Shown: piece after piece, positions 1 through 8,370 of the stretch
How the letters are laid out: each line of letters opens with the position of its first letter
Numbering within the stretch: position 1 is the stretch's first letter
DNA from: Halalkaliarchaeum sp. AArc-CO
GTDB lineage: Archaea; Halobacteriota; Halobacteria; Halobacteriales; Haloferacaceae
Assembly (NCBI RefSeq): GCF_024972735.1
Contig: NZ_CP087723.1
Coordinates: 682,001 to 746,000 of the forward strand
Length of the DNA: 64,000 nucleotides
Direction of reading: 5' to 3'
Position numbers and translations under genes: made by a program
The notes under the pieces: model-generated
What the model saw: the letters and a program-made list of their open reading frames with translations, nothing else
Database searches by the model: none
Told to the model about the DNA's origin: nothing

Positions 1-254
1 AGATGGATTCTATGACAGGCTCTAACTATTGCTATTTATGGGTGTTTTAAACGGGTTTGTTCACGTAATCAGGGATTTCGCCACGCTACTATTATAATCG
101 AGTAACTAGTTTGATTGAAGGAGATAACGCCGGTCCGACAGCGATTGCATACGCAAACAGAGTGCTCGAGAACCGGATTTTCCGGGAAGTGAATCTGATA
201 ATATGCGCTATGATGCGTTTAACTATGATTTTCTAATACTTTAAATCGATTGAT

Positions 255-1097
255 ATGCAAACTGGAAACGTCAAGCGAGCTTTCGAACTCCTCCTGGATG
301 GGGGGTTTGTTGAACTTGCAACAGCGTCAAACAGGTTTGTGTCTCACTGGATCCGTGATTCTTTATTATCAGTGGAAAAATATTACCTCCAGAGGAAATG
401 GGGGGAGAGTTATCCGGACCCATATCGTCTTATATACGCGAACCCGAAAGATGTGGAATATTATTTGTTGAATAGTGATAACACAGACTTCCATCTCGGC
501 GAAGAGTTGGAGGATGACATAAAAGAGTTCCATCAGACTGAACAGGCCCGATTTAGCGGGCGGTTTAACCTCGGGAAAATTGTTGGTGGGGACTGGGATC
601 GGCACAAGCGGGAGTGGGAAAACCATGACCTGTTCCGTTCCCTTCGGTCGGTGTATGAACACGGTGAAGACTGGGAAAATACAGAATTCATACAGTTGTG
701 CTTGAACCGTATTGAAAGGGGATACAAAACGTACGGTTACAGTACCAAAGACGGCTTTCTTGAAAATCGAACAGATTATATCGATTTTCTATATCAAGAT
801 ATAAAAGAAAACGGATATAAGACCCAGGATGAAGCGAGAGATGACCATCGGAATGAAGACATCTTCCATGAGGTCACTGTAAATATCGGTCGGCATGGTG
901 AGCTAATATTCAATAACGAATCGGGCCAACACCGTCTTTGTCTTGCAAAAATATTGGATGTCTCCAAAATCCCACTGTTAGTTATCGTCCGACATGAGCA
1001 GTGGCAAAAACTTCGGTACGACATCTTCAAGAACGGACTCCCCGAGACGCATGCACATCTTCGTGACCACCCCGACCTCCAGGACATACTCGAGTAA
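255..1097 (+). CDS. ParB/sulfiredoxin-fold-like protein of unknown function
   Basis: A 280-residue protein I do not recognise as a whole. Near the C-terminus (about residues 215-250) it has a segment of the form ESGQHRLCLAKIL followed by an 'IPLLVIVRH' strand. This resembles the G-x-H/R-R-hydrophobic core of ParB/Srx-type NTPase folds (the family motif is G-R-H-R-L-x-A-A). The rest is charged and aromatic-rich, with no signal peptide or membrane segment. Base composition is clearly more AT-rich than rio2 next door, which suggests recent transfer. It stands alone, with an AT-rich upstream region (TACTTTAAAT at about 237-246) and no operon partner. A role in DNA partitioning or modification is only a guess from the fold. 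Confidence 0.6.
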   Translation: MQTGNVKRAFELLLDGGFVELATASNRFVSHWIRDSLLSVEKYYLQRKWGESYPDPYRLIYANPKDVEYYLLNSDNTDFHLGEELEDDIKEFHQTEQARFSGRFNLGKIVGGDWDRHKREWENHDLFRSLRSVYEHGEDWENTEFIQLCLNRIERGYKTYGYSTKDGFLENRTDYIDFLYQDIKENGYKTQDEARDDHRNEDIFHEVTVNIGRHGELIFNNESGQHRLCLAKILDVSKIPLLVIVRHEQWQKLRYDIFKNGLPETHAHLRDHPDLQDILE

Positions 1098-1182
1098 CTC
1101 CGTTCTCGTCATGCTACTACCGTACCGTGTCGTTTGCTTTGCATCAGCCACTGGAGAGTATTTCCAGTCGTGGTTAGGATGA
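1098..1182. other. Intergenic, nothing recognised
   Basis: First part of the 354-base gap between the ParB-like gene and rio2. I see no RNA gene, convincing ORF or terminator here. The second part of the gap is described under the rio2 remnant. Confidence 0.5.
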
Positions 1183-1320
1183 TTTGTTATCGCACTATGT
1201 GGTTTATTAAGCCACGGTTTTTAAAGCAGTAACAACCAGGCCGTCGACGATAGCTTCACAGACTCCGTCGGTTTAGAGCAAATCGGGGTTTCGTTTCTCG
1301 GATACTTCCGTCGGACGGAC
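1183..1320 (-). pseudogene. Decayed duplicate of the rio2 3' end
   Basis: This stretch aligns with the 3' end of rio2 and its downstream flank (about 1428-1567). Both have the block (T/C)ATCGCA(C/T)TATGTGGTTTATT. Both later have CG(A/G)CGATAGC(T/G)TCACAGA, and then CGG(G)ATACTTCCG. Read on the minus strand, one frame gives TDGVCEAIVDG and then VTALKTVA before a stop, against IDGLCDAIADG and the terminal SVREFAAE of rio2. An upstream piece resembling RKYPR lies in another frame. The copy has frameshifts and many substitutions, so it is an old remnant, perhaps left by recombination that brought in the neighbouring AT-rich gene. Confidence 0.7.
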
Positions 1321-1451
1321 CCGATACCGCGCTCGGCATGTGTGTCGATCAGAATGACCGTAGTCCCAGACGGTCGAGCCGGCCTCTCAGTACAGTTTCC
1401 TCGTCGGCAGCTATCACGCCGGAGCCCCGATTTACTATCGCATTATGTGGT

Positions 1452-2366
1452 TTATTCAGCTGCGAATTCTCGCACACTCGAAAACGATCCGTCGGCGATA
1501 GCGTCACAGAGACCGTCGATTTCGAGGGAATCGGGGACGTCTCGGGGATACTTCCGGCGGAAGTAGCCGATCACGTTCTTTGCGTCCCTGAGGAGTAGTT
1601 CGCGCGCGTTGTCGTGGTCAGTCGACACCGCCTGGGGCCAGTCGAAGATGACAATCCCGGATTCGGAGATCGCCACGTTGTATTCGCTCATGTCGGCGTG
1701 GATGAACCCCAGTTCGTAGGCGGTCGTCAGCTCTTCAAAAACGAGATCGATCACTCCGAGGACCTGATCCGACGGGAGTTTCGATCGAGGAAGCTCGACG
1801 CCCTCGAACTTCCCCATTACGATCGCATGCCGGTTCTGATCGATCGGCCGTGGGACCGAGACGTCCGGATAGAGGGATTCGAGCACTTCGTACTCCCGCT
1901 CGGCGGCCTTCCGTGCGGTATACAGCCAGGAGACGTGATTTCGGTCGGCGGTGTACTCCCGTTCTTTTCTGACCGCCCGGAAGTTGGTGTACCCCTCGCG
2001 GTGGAATTTTAGCGCTAGCGGTTCGAACGAACGTGCCTCGTAGACGTCCGACTCCTTGCCGACGCCGAGCGGGGCGCCGACGTCTGTGACTGTCTCGCGT
2101 TCGGCGAACGTCCGGAGCGCAAGCGCGTCGTACCCTTCGAATTTCAGTCGATACCCCTCGTACTGGATGGTCTTCCGTTCGATCAGCTCTCGCCGCATGC
2201 ATCGATCCAGACGGTACTCGACTTCCTCGGGCGTCAGGTCGGCATACTCCGGGAGCTTGTCGCGCCGTACCCATTCGGAAAACCGCATCCCCTGCTCGAT
2301 ACCGGAAAGGAGATAGAAGTCCTCCGTCTCGAGCTCCGGCATCAGCCCGGCGACGTTCTGTACCAT
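1452..2366 (-). CDS. rio2: RIO2-type serine/threonine protein kinase
   Basis: Atypical kinase/ATPase of the RIO2 family; in archaea and eukaryotes RIO kinases act in maturation of the small ribosomal subunit. Residues 1-85 form the RIO2 N-terminal winged helix. The RIO kinase fold follows with a degenerate P-loop GVGKESDVY (101-109), Lys120 in ALKF, the catalytic loop HADMSEYN (223-230, Asp225) and the metal-binding DWPQ (242-245). I chose the ATG at 2366 (304 residues); an upstream ATG at 2552 would add 62 basic residues unlike the family. A decayed copy of its 3' end lies downstream. Confidence 0.93.
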   Translation of the reverse strand: MVQNVAGLMPELETEDFYLLSGIEQGMRFSEWVRRDKLPEYADLTPEEVEYRLDRCMRRELIERKTIQYEGYRLKFEGYDALALRTFAERETVTDVGAPLGVGKESDVYEARSFEPLALKFHREGYTNFRAVRKEREYTADRNHVSWLYTARKAAEREYEVLESLYPDVSVPRPIDQNRHAIVMGKFEGVELPRSKLPSDQVLGVIDLVFEELTTAYELGFIHADMSEYNVAISESGIVIFDWPQAVSTDHDNARELLLRDAKNVIGYFRRKYPRDVPDSLEIDGLCDAIADGSFSSVREFAAE

Positions 2367-2460
2367 GTGTTGGGATGCGTGCGCCGCGGATAAAAGCCCG
2401 CCGCGTCGGGGTGATAAACGAATAACCGCTATACAAAATTGCAGCCCCCCCGTGATGGCC

Positions 2461-2901
2461 TCAGCGCTCGTCGGTCTCCAGACGGCTTTTAAGATCCTCC
2501 AGCGTCGTCTGTAGTTCGCGTTCGTTGTACCGGCGAACGAACGGCTCAGCAACCGACGAGAGAACCCGCCCGGGAATCTCGTAGGTCCCGGCGTAGGTCA
2601 CCCGCGTACCCCCTCCCGTCTTCGCGAGTTCCAGATCGATTTCCCTGTCGAGTTTGCCTCGCATGTCGAACCGCAACCGCCTCGGGGGGTCGTGGACGGT
2701 CTGAACGAGTTCGCCGTCGATTCCGATCCCGGCCATTCAATAGGTGAACTCGAGTCGTTTGCCCCCGGTTTCCAGGGGTTCCACGTTCCGCACCGACGAG
2801 AGGCTCGGCGTCACCTCGGCGTGGTTGTGGGGATCATCGAGGTACTCGAACACCTGTTCGATCGGAGCCTCGATCTCGATCGATTCGCTCGCGGTCACCA
2901 T
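2461..2901 (-). pseudogene. SRPBCC (START-like) family protein interrupted by an in-frame TGA
   Basis: Two reading segments lie in the same frame, separated by a single TGA at 2737-2739. The first (from ATG 2901) begins MVTASESIEIEAPIEQVFEYL, the classic first strand and helix of polyketide-cyclase/SRPBCC proteins. It ends ...KRLEFTY. The second begins MAGIGIDGEL directly after the TGA and continues through the family's GTRVTYAGTYEIPG strand to a C-terminal helix. Joined, they give a normal-length protein of about 146 residues. A CGA (Arg) to TGA change would explain it. It could be a recent nonsense mutation, a sequencing error, or two separately translated halves restarted at the ATG next to the stop. 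No damage elsewhere in the frame is visible, so any inactivation is young. Confidence 0.75.
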
Positions 2902-2997
2902 ACTCGAAAACAGTAACTCCAGGGAAAAATCGGTCAAGCGCGAGCACGACCGATGCGAATTGCCTCTCGTTTTCATGATGTAAGAACCGGTGACTCC

Positions 2998-3020
2998 TTT
3001 TATGTTTAGGGTGGCCTAAA
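2998..3020 (+). promoter_or_regulatory. TATA-like element and DtxR/SirR-type operator
   Basis: The inverted repeat TTTAGG-GTGG-CCTAAA (3005-3020) sits directly behind a TTTTATG TATA-like element and ends 8 bases before the ATG at 3029. A bound repressor here would cover the transcription start. The half-sites match the TTAGG/CCTAA pattern of DtxR-family iron or manganese repressors. The same 16-bp arrangement (TTTAGGNNGGCCTAAA) recurs at 4783-4798 before the FeoA-fusion gene. Confidence 0.7.
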
Positions 3021-3028
3021 TCATACGT

Positions 3029-3664
3029 ATGGGCCGGCTCGGGAACACTGTCGCGAGGCTGGAGAAGTCGTGTTCGGTCGCTCCGCGGCTGTTTGATCTC
3101 TACACTCGTCTGTACCGTTCGGTCGTCGACCGGGAGATCGAACTAGCGGAAATCGACGAGGACGATGTAGTTCTCAATGTCGGTTGTGGTGCGATGCCAT
3201 TTACGGCTGCACTACTCGCGAAACGGTCCGGGGCGACCGTGTACGCGCTCGATCACGACCAGAGCGTGGTTCGGGAGGCGCGCCGAAACCTCGCACGTGC
3301 CGGCGTCGCCGACGACGTCGAGGTCGTCGTGGGGGACGGCAGGGAGGTCGTCGGTGACGGCACCCAGCTTCCGGAACCCTGTTCGGTGGCTATTGTCGCC
3401 TTGCAGGCGGAACCGAAAGACGATATCGTCGATCGGTACCGACGGACGCAGGGCACCCCGAGCCGAGTAGTCGTCCGTCAGCCGCGGCCCGCGTTCTCGG
3501 CCGATTACGATCCGGTGACCACGGAATCGCGAGACGTCGCGTGCGACGGTGGCTGCTCGTCGACGTTCATCGCTCCTTCGAGAGACACCTCACCGTCGCC
3601 GGCTGACGCTGTTTCACACTGGATGGTAACGTTCGATCGATCGCTCCTGTTCCGGACGGAATGA
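3029..3664 (+). CDS. Nicotianamine-synthase-like SAM-dependent enzyme
   Basis: A 211-residue class I SAM-fold protein. The glycine loop VGCGAMPFT (51-59) is followed by an acidic strand end (LDHD), and a second acidic GDGRE motif comes after it. The form GxGxxPxT, rather than the usual GxGxG, is characteristic of nicotianamine synthases (GSGPLPLT in plants). The next conserved part (ALQAEPKDDIV, then VVVRQPRPAF) also follows the NAS order. It is shorter than typical NAS. A Cys pair (CDGGC) lies near the C-terminus. It heads the iron block, directly behind the operator, and its stop overlaps the next ATG (ATGA). Product unknown: a plain methyltransferase remains possible. Confidence 0.6.
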   Translation: MGRLGNTVARLEKSCSVAPRLFDLYTRLYRSVVDREIELAEIDEDDVVLNVGCGAMPFTAALLAKRSGATVYALDHDQSVVREARRNLARAGVADDVEVVVGDGREVVGDGTQLPEPCSVAIVALQAEPKDDIVDRYRRTQGTPSRVVVRQPRPAFSADYDPVTTESRDVACDGGCSSTFIAPSRDTSPSPADAVSHWMVTFDRSLLFRTE

Positions 3665-4728
3665 AGCGGAAGATCGCGCTGTGGGTGATCGGATTTGCGA
3701 CCCTGATCGGGTTGCTGTGGATCGCAGGATGGTCGGAGGTCCGGACTGTACTGGGCAGGTTCTCTCCCGGGATGCTTCTCGGGCTCCTCGCGTTGCAACT
3801 CGTCACACTCGGGCTCATCGCCTACCAGTGGCACTACGTGCTCCGGCGCGCGGAGATCCCGCTTCCGTTTTCCGAGGTCCTCGCCGTGAACCTCGCTGGG
3901 GGGTTCGTCGAGAGCGTTACTCCCTCCTCGAAACTCGGCGGCGAAGCCGCGAAAGTGTACCTGTTCCGTCGGCTGACCGGCGCCGGATACGACGAGGTTT
4001 CCTCGGCGTTGGTGGTGCACAAGTACGTCTCACTGGTTCCGTTCTTCCTGTTGTGTGTGGGGATTGCCGGTTTCGCCGGGATACGGACGGACGTGACGGT
4101 TTCTACGACCGCCTCGCTGGGACTGCTGGTCGTTGCGTTGTCGGCGACGGTGTTGACTGTCGCCCTCCATCGAGGATCGACGGCCGATCTGCCGGTCGGA
4201 CGTTCGCCACTGTCTGGATCGCGGGTCAGGTCGACCGTGGGAACGATGGAACGTCTGCTCCCTCGGCGGATACGGCGATCGATCGATGGAGCGACGGGAT
4301 TTCTTCGGCGGGCCCTTTCGAATGCCGGATCCCTGCTGACCGCTGCCGATCGTCGGTGGCTGTTTCTGGTCTCGTTTTTCGTCTGGGGACTGTACCCAGT
4401 CAAAATACATCTGGTGGCGCTGATGCTGGGGATCGACGTCGGGTTCGAGGTCGCGGCAGTTGGGACGATTCTCGCGTATCTCGTCAGTATCGCACCGCTT
4501 TCTCCCGGTGGGACCGGAACGTTCGAAGGGACACTGGCGGTGATCTTTCTGGCTGGGGGTGCCACGTTTTCGGAAGGGTTCACAGTCGCGATACTCTCGC
4601 GTGTCGTCGTGTTCTGGTTTCCGCTTTTGTTGTCTGCAGCGGCGGCGGCGTGGCTGGTGTCCTCGGATCACCGGCTCTCACCGGATGGACTGGAACTTCC
4701 GGTCGGTACCGCTCGTTTTCGGGAGTGA
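3661..4728 (+). CDS. UPF0104/LPG-synthase-TM flippase-like membrane protein
   Basis: Polytopic membrane protein of 355 residues with about eight hydrophobic segments. It has the family's TPSSKLGGEAAKVYLF loop in the first third and SPGGTGTFEG in the last third. These mark the lysylphosphatidylglycerol-synthase transmembrane region family (YbhN/UPF0104, the flippase half of MprF and the membrane half of AglD). The family is linked to moving polar lipids or conjugates across the membrane; the substrate here is unknown. The ATG overlaps the preceding stop (ATGA), so it is translationally coupled to the NAS-like gene. Membership of an iron-regulated unit is unusual for the family. Confidence 0.8.
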   Translation: MKRKIALWVIGFATLIGLLWIAGWSEVRTVLGRFSPGMLLGLLALQLVTLGLIAYQWHYVLRRAEIPLPFSEVLAVNLAGGFVESVTPSSKLGGEAAKVYLFRRLTGAGYDEVSSALVVHKYVSLVPFFLLCVGIAGFAGIRTDVTVSTTASLGLLVVALSATVLTVALHRGSTADLPVGRSPLSGSRVRSTVGTMERLLPRRIRRSIDGATGFLRRALSNAGSLLTAADRRWLFLVSFFVWGLYPVKIHLVALMLGIDVGFEVAAVGTILAYLVSIAPLSPGGTGTFEGTLAVIFLAGGATFSEGFTVAILSRVVVFWFPLLLSAAAAAWLVSSDHRLSPDGLELPVGTARFRE

Positions 4729-4782
4729 ACTCCGGTCGATCGTCGCTGTTTTCACGCAGTGGGAACCCGCTCCCGCATTTAA

Positions 4783-4798
4783 TTTAGGAGGGCCTAAA
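4783..4798 (+). promoter_or_regulatory. Second DtxR/SirR-type operator
   Basis: The inverted repeat TTTAGG-AGGG-CCTAAA is a near copy of the element at 3005-3020 and lies 24 bases before the GTG start at 4823. It argues that the FeoA-fusion/feoB pair has its own iron-responsive promoter. Confidence 0.7.
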
Positions 4799-4822
4799 GA
4801 TACGGATACAGGTCGATCCTCC

Positions 4823-5869
4823 GTGACGAATACAGACGGACAACGAGAGCGCGACGACGCAGCGACTGGGGGCGTCGAGTCCGGTTCCAGTGCGGTAGCC
4901 GCGAGTGCGGGCGTGTTGAAACGTCTCGAACGGCTGGACCGGGTGTCGTGTACGTTCGGAAACCTCTACCGTCGGCTATTCTACCAGGACGTCATCGAGC
5001 GGGAACTGGGCCTCGTCGGGCCCGACGACGACGCGTCGGTGCTCCAGGTCGGCTGTGGCCCGTTGCCGATGACCGCGATGGCGTTGGCCGAACACGGCTA
5101 CGACGTCCTCGCGATTGACAACGACCCCGACGCGATCGACGCCGCCCGCCGGGCGGTCGAGAGCCGGGGACTCTCCGAAAAGATCGACCTCGCTGTGGGC
5201 GACGGCCGGACGCTCGAGACTGTCTCCTTCGACGTGATCTGGATGGCGTTTCACGTCCACCCGAAGGCGGAGATCGTCACCGAAACCATGTCACAGCTCC
5301 ATGCGGGACAGACGCTCGTCTATCGCCGGCCGCGGGACTGGGCCAGTACGTTGTTTCCAGACGCCGAGGCGCCGTCGGGAGACGTCTCCTCGGAGACGAT
5401 TACCCACCGGTTCGGCAAGGAAAGCGTGGTCGTCTGCAACGACCCCACCGACTGTGTCGGCTGTTCGGACGCGCCGGACTGTCCGGCGTCGCAACCGACC
5501 GCGGATACGGAGGCGTCTCCGGCAGCTGCTGCCGACGGGGGAACTGTTGCTCGCGGCGGATCGGCCGGCGGATCGTCCGGCGGATCGGCCGACACCCCGA
5601 CGGCGCCGGAGGGCCCCACACTCGAGTCGCTGGACGACGGGGAACACGCCGTCGTCAGCGGCGTTCCGGATCACGACCTGTTGTCGCCGCTCGGCGTCCG
5701 ACCCGGGAATTCGGTCCGGGTTCGAGGACGACAGCTGTTCGGGGGGCCGTTGATCGTGGAAGCAGACGGCCGCCGGGTCGCGATCGACCGAACACTCGCC
5801 GACAACATCCGGGTCGAACGCGAGGAGACGGACCACGATTCGAACCCGAATCTCGATGTCCCGTCGTGA
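4823..5869 (+). CDS. NAS-like SAM enzyme fused to a FeoA domain
   Basis: A 348-residue fusion. Residues 60-180 are a SAM fold with VGCGPLPMT (76-84), LAIDNDP and GDGRT. Then come WMAFHVHPKAEIV and LVYRRPRDWASTLFPD, which follow the order of the C-terminal nicotianamine synthase signature (LAALVGM..K..., then RSAHG.R.FLYP). A cysteine cluster follows (C205, C211, C214, C220), then a Gly/Ser linker. Residues 272-332 are a FeoA/SH3-like domain (GEHAVVSGV..., GVRPGNSVRV). FeoA domains partner FeoB. I chose GTG 4823 because the longer frame back to 4559 runs through the upstream gene and the operator. The end overlaps feoB by 14 bases. Domain fusion and context imply iron-ligand work at the membrane; the product is unproven. 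Confidence 0.7.
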   Translation: MTNTDGQRERDDAATGGVESGSSAVAASAGVLKRLERLDRVSCTFGNLYRRLFYQDVIERELGLVGPDDDASVLQVGCGPLPMTAMALAEHGYDVLAIDNDPDAIDAARRAVESRGLSEKIDLAVGDGRTLETVSFDVIWMAFHVHPKAEIVTETMSQLHAGQTLVYRRPRDWASTLFPDAEAPSGDVSSETITHRFGKESVVVCNDPTDCVGCSDAPDCPASQPTADTEASPAAAADGGTVARGGSAGGSSGGSADTPTAPEGPTLESLDDGEHAVVSGVPDHDLLSPLGVRPGNSVRVRGRQLFGGPLIVEADGRRVAIDRTLADNIRVEREETDHDSNPNLDVPS

Positions 5870-7598
5870 GGGGACGGTCGAGGAAACGGCCGACTCCGCA
5901 TCCACCCGCGTCGCGCTGATCGGCCCACCGAACGTCGGAAAGAGCGTCCTGTTCAATGCGCTGACCGGGCTCGACGCGGGGATCGCGAACTATCCCGGTA
6001 CGACTGTCGAGTACAAGCGGGGGACAGCCACGTTCAGAGGCGAGGAGGCGACCCTGATCGACGTCCCGGGGACGTACTCGCTCGCGGCGACCAACGAGGC
6101 CGAACAGCTGGCCGTCGACATCCTTGAGGGCGGCTGTGACGCCGTCGTCTGCGTGCTCGATGCGGCAAATCTCGAGAGTAGCTTACATCTCCTGTTGCAG
6201 GTGCTCGAACACGACGTGCCGACCGTCGTTGCGGTCAACCGCGTCGACCTGCTGGAGGAAGGGAGAACGCTCAGGCCGGAGGTGCTCGCTCGAGAGCTGT
6301 CGGTTCCCGTGATCCCCACAGTCGCGACGATCGGAAAAGGGTTCGAAGAACTCGTCGACGCCGTGGCCGGCACGCTCCGGAACCCGACCGCTCCCGGAAC
6401 GGACGAGGCAACCTGGGATCGTGCCGAGACACTCGCGGAGAGTGCGATCGTCGACGAATCGTCCGGTGAACCCCTCCCCGAAGGGCGGTTACAGCGGTGG
6501 GGTGACAGGCTCGTCGAACCGTGGCCGGGCCTGCCCGTTGCGCTCCTGGTGCTCGTGGGAACGTTCGCGATTGTCGTCGGGGTCGGGATGGGAATGCGTC
6601 AGTATCTCCTCGTCCCGTTTTTCGAGAGACTGGTGTTTCCGGTGATCGAACGCGCGGTGCGATCGGTCACGGAACCGGGGATGTTCAGATCTGTACTGAT
6701 CGGCGAATACGGCTTTCTGATAAAGGGGATCGAGTGGCCGTTCGCGCTCGTGATGCCGTACGTGATCTCGTTTTACATCGCATTGAGCCTGCTGGAGGAC
6801 AGCGGTTACCTCCCACGGCTTGCGGTGCTGCTCGACGGATTGTTTGCCCGGATCGGATTGACGGGGAGCAACGTGGTCCCTCTGCTTTTGGGCTACGGCT
6901 GTGCGATCCCCGGGATCACCGGTACCCGGGCGGCCGAGACGTACAAACAGCGGCTCTCGATCACGCTCATGATCTGTCTCGCGGTGCCCTGCGTGGCCCA
7001 GACCGGGGCGTTCATCGCGTTGCTCGCCGAGGCAACGATCTTCCTCGTGATTGCGGTGTTTTTCGTGTCGTTTCTCGCGCTCGCCACGGCCGGAGTCGTC
7101 CTCGATCGGGTTCTCGAAGGGGACCGGAGTCCGACGGTCGCCGACGTCCCGCCGCTTTTGATCCCGAAGGCCCACATCACGATGAAGAAGGTCTGGATGC
7201 GGCTGAAACACTACCTGTTCGGCGGCGCGATCCACATGATCTACGCGATCGGGGCGGCGTCGCTTTTGTACGAGCTGGGCGTCCTGGAACTCATTGGCGA
7301 GTATCTTCGTCCACTCGTCGTCGGCTGGCTCCTCTTGCCGGAGGAGGCGGCGACGCCGCTGATGTTGGGCATCGTCAGGCGCGAACTGACGGTGTTGCCG
7401 TTGCTCGAGATGGATCTCTCGACGGGACAGCTGTTCGTCGGCGCGATCGTCGGCCTGTTTTACGTCCCCTGCATCGCGGTGTTCGCCACCGTCGCAGAGG
7501 AGTTCGACATCCGGATCGCCGCCGTCGTCCTCGTGTTGACGATGGGGGTTTCCTTCCTTCTCGGCGGGCTGATCGCACAGACGCTCGCACTCTTTTAA
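5856..7598 (+). CDS. feoB: Ferrous iron transport protein FeoB
   Basis: 580-residue FeoB. The N-terminal G domain has G1 GPPNVGKS (23-30), G3 DVPGTYS (69-75) and G4 NRVD (128-131). The C-terminal half is a membrane domain with about eight hydrophobic segments, including the LLGYGCAIPGITGTRA gate motif and a second YVPCIAVFATV gate repeat (FeoB signatures with Cys). FeoB imports Fe2+ at the cytoplasmic membrane using GTP/NTP hydrolysis. It overlaps the FeoA-fusion gene and is presumably controlled from the operator at 4783-4798. It is somewhat shorter than bacterial FeoB (about 770 residues) but of normal archaeal size. Confidence 0.95.
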   Translation: MSRREGTVEETADSASTRVALIGPPNVGKSVLFNALTGLDAGIANYPGTTVEYKRGTATFRGEEATLIDVPGTYSLAATNEAEQLAVDILEGGCDAVVCVLDAANLESSLHLLLQVLEHDVPTVVAVNRVDLLEEGRTLRPEVLARELSVPVIPTVATIGKGFEELVDAVAGTLRNPTAPGTDEATWDRAETLAESAIVDESSGEPLPEGRLQRWGDRLVEPWPGLPVALLVLVGTFAIVVGVGMGMRQYLLVPFFERLVFPVIERAVRSVTEPGMFRSVLIGEYGFLIKGIEWPFALVMPYVISFYIALSLLEDSGYLPRLAVLLDGLFARIGLTGSNVVPLLLGYGCAIPGITGTRAAETYKQRLSITLMICLAVPCVAQTGAFIALLAEATIFLVIAVFFVSFLALATAGVVLDRVLEGDRSPTVADVPPLLIPKAHITMKKVWMRLKHYLFGGAIHMIYAIGAASLLYELGVLELIGEYLRPLVVGWLLLPEEAATPLMLGIVRRELTVLPLLEMDLSTGQLFVGAIVGLFYVPCIAVFATVAEEFDIRIAAVVLVLTMGVSFLLGGLIAQTLALF

Positions 7599-7644
7599 GC
7601 CCTCAGTTACGTTGCCAGCGCCGCCGGACACCGGCGCAGATCGG

Positions 7645-8370
7645 TCACACGTCGGATTCGATGGTTCCGGCCGACATGCGGACGAATCCACCGAACGCTC
7701 GCCGGCTCACCACGCCCTCACAGCGCTCGTGTAGCGTCCGGTGACCCGCCAGAACGCGCTCGTCGAGCAACTGTGCGGCGCACCGGGTTCGTCCCTGTCC
7801 GCCCGGCGGTGAACTCGCACGTACCAGCGCAGCGAAAGCCGGATTGCCGAGTCGACCTAGCGGGGTCGTGCTCCGGGCGAGGTTGCACAGCCCCAGTCGG
7901 CCGCCTTCGCCGGCGAGCTTTGCCCACGCTTCGACTGCGCCTCCCGGATCGGGAAGCATTCCGACGACGAACGTCGCGAGCACGACGTCGACTTCTCCGA
8001 CCCCGAGTCCGAGTGACTCGGAGGGAACCGCCGTCGACTCCCCGACGAACGGTGGGCGGGTCGCGTCGCCCCGAACCACGTGGACGTTCTCCCAGCCGTG
8101 TCGACGAATCCGGTCGTGCGCCCGCTCGAGAACTCCTTCCGAGAGGTCGACGCCGACGACGGTTCCCTCCCGGCCGACACGGTCCCGGAGCCACGGGAAG
8201 TTCGCCCCGGTACCACAGCCCATCTCGACGACCACGTCCCCGCGGGACGGCGAGAGGAGGTCGAGGAACGTCGACCGCATCCGGACGACGCCGGGGGCGT
8301 CGCTGGCGATCCGGTCGTAGACGCCGGCCCATCGGGTGTAAAACGATCCCGGGGTGGAGCGATCACTCAC
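7645..8370 (-). CDS. Class I SAM-dependent methyltransferase
   Basis: About 241 residues from the GTG at 8370. UbiE/COQ5-like features: FYTRWAGVYDRIA at the start, motif I VVEMGCGTGAN, the post-I acidic GVDLSEG, and a DVVLATFVVGMLPDP strand. The start is set by overlap: GTG 8370 lies 8 bases inside the end of meaB (GTGAGTGA), so the gene is coupled to it, while the longer frame to 8607 only shadows meaB. Substrate unknown. The C-terminal region (LCNLARSTTPLGR) is like haloarchaeal UbiE-type paralogues. It is last in the mutase-accessory operon. Confidence 0.8.
   Translation of the reverse strand: MSDRSTPGSFYTRWAGVYDRIASDAPGVVRMRSTFLDLLSPSRGDVVVEMGCGTGANFPWLRDRVGREGTVVGVDLSEGVLERAHDRIRRHGWENVHVVRGDATRPPFVGESTAVPSESLGLGVGEVDVVLATFVVGMLPDPGGAVEAWAKLAGEGGRLGLCNLARSTTPLGRLGNPAFAALVRASSPPGGQGRTRCAAQLLDERVLAGHRTLHERCEGVVSRRAFGGFVRMSAGTIESDV

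Noticed and set aside
2737-2739. Selenocysteine at the TGA of the SRPBCC gene
   Set aside because: Haloarchaea are not known to use selenocysteine, and no SECIS-like element or Cys-equivalent position is evident.
4559-4822. N-terminal extension of the FeoA-fusion protein
   Set aside because: It overlaps the flippase gene and crosses the operator; it is basic and Cys/Arg-rich, unlike the rest. GTG 4823 is preferred.
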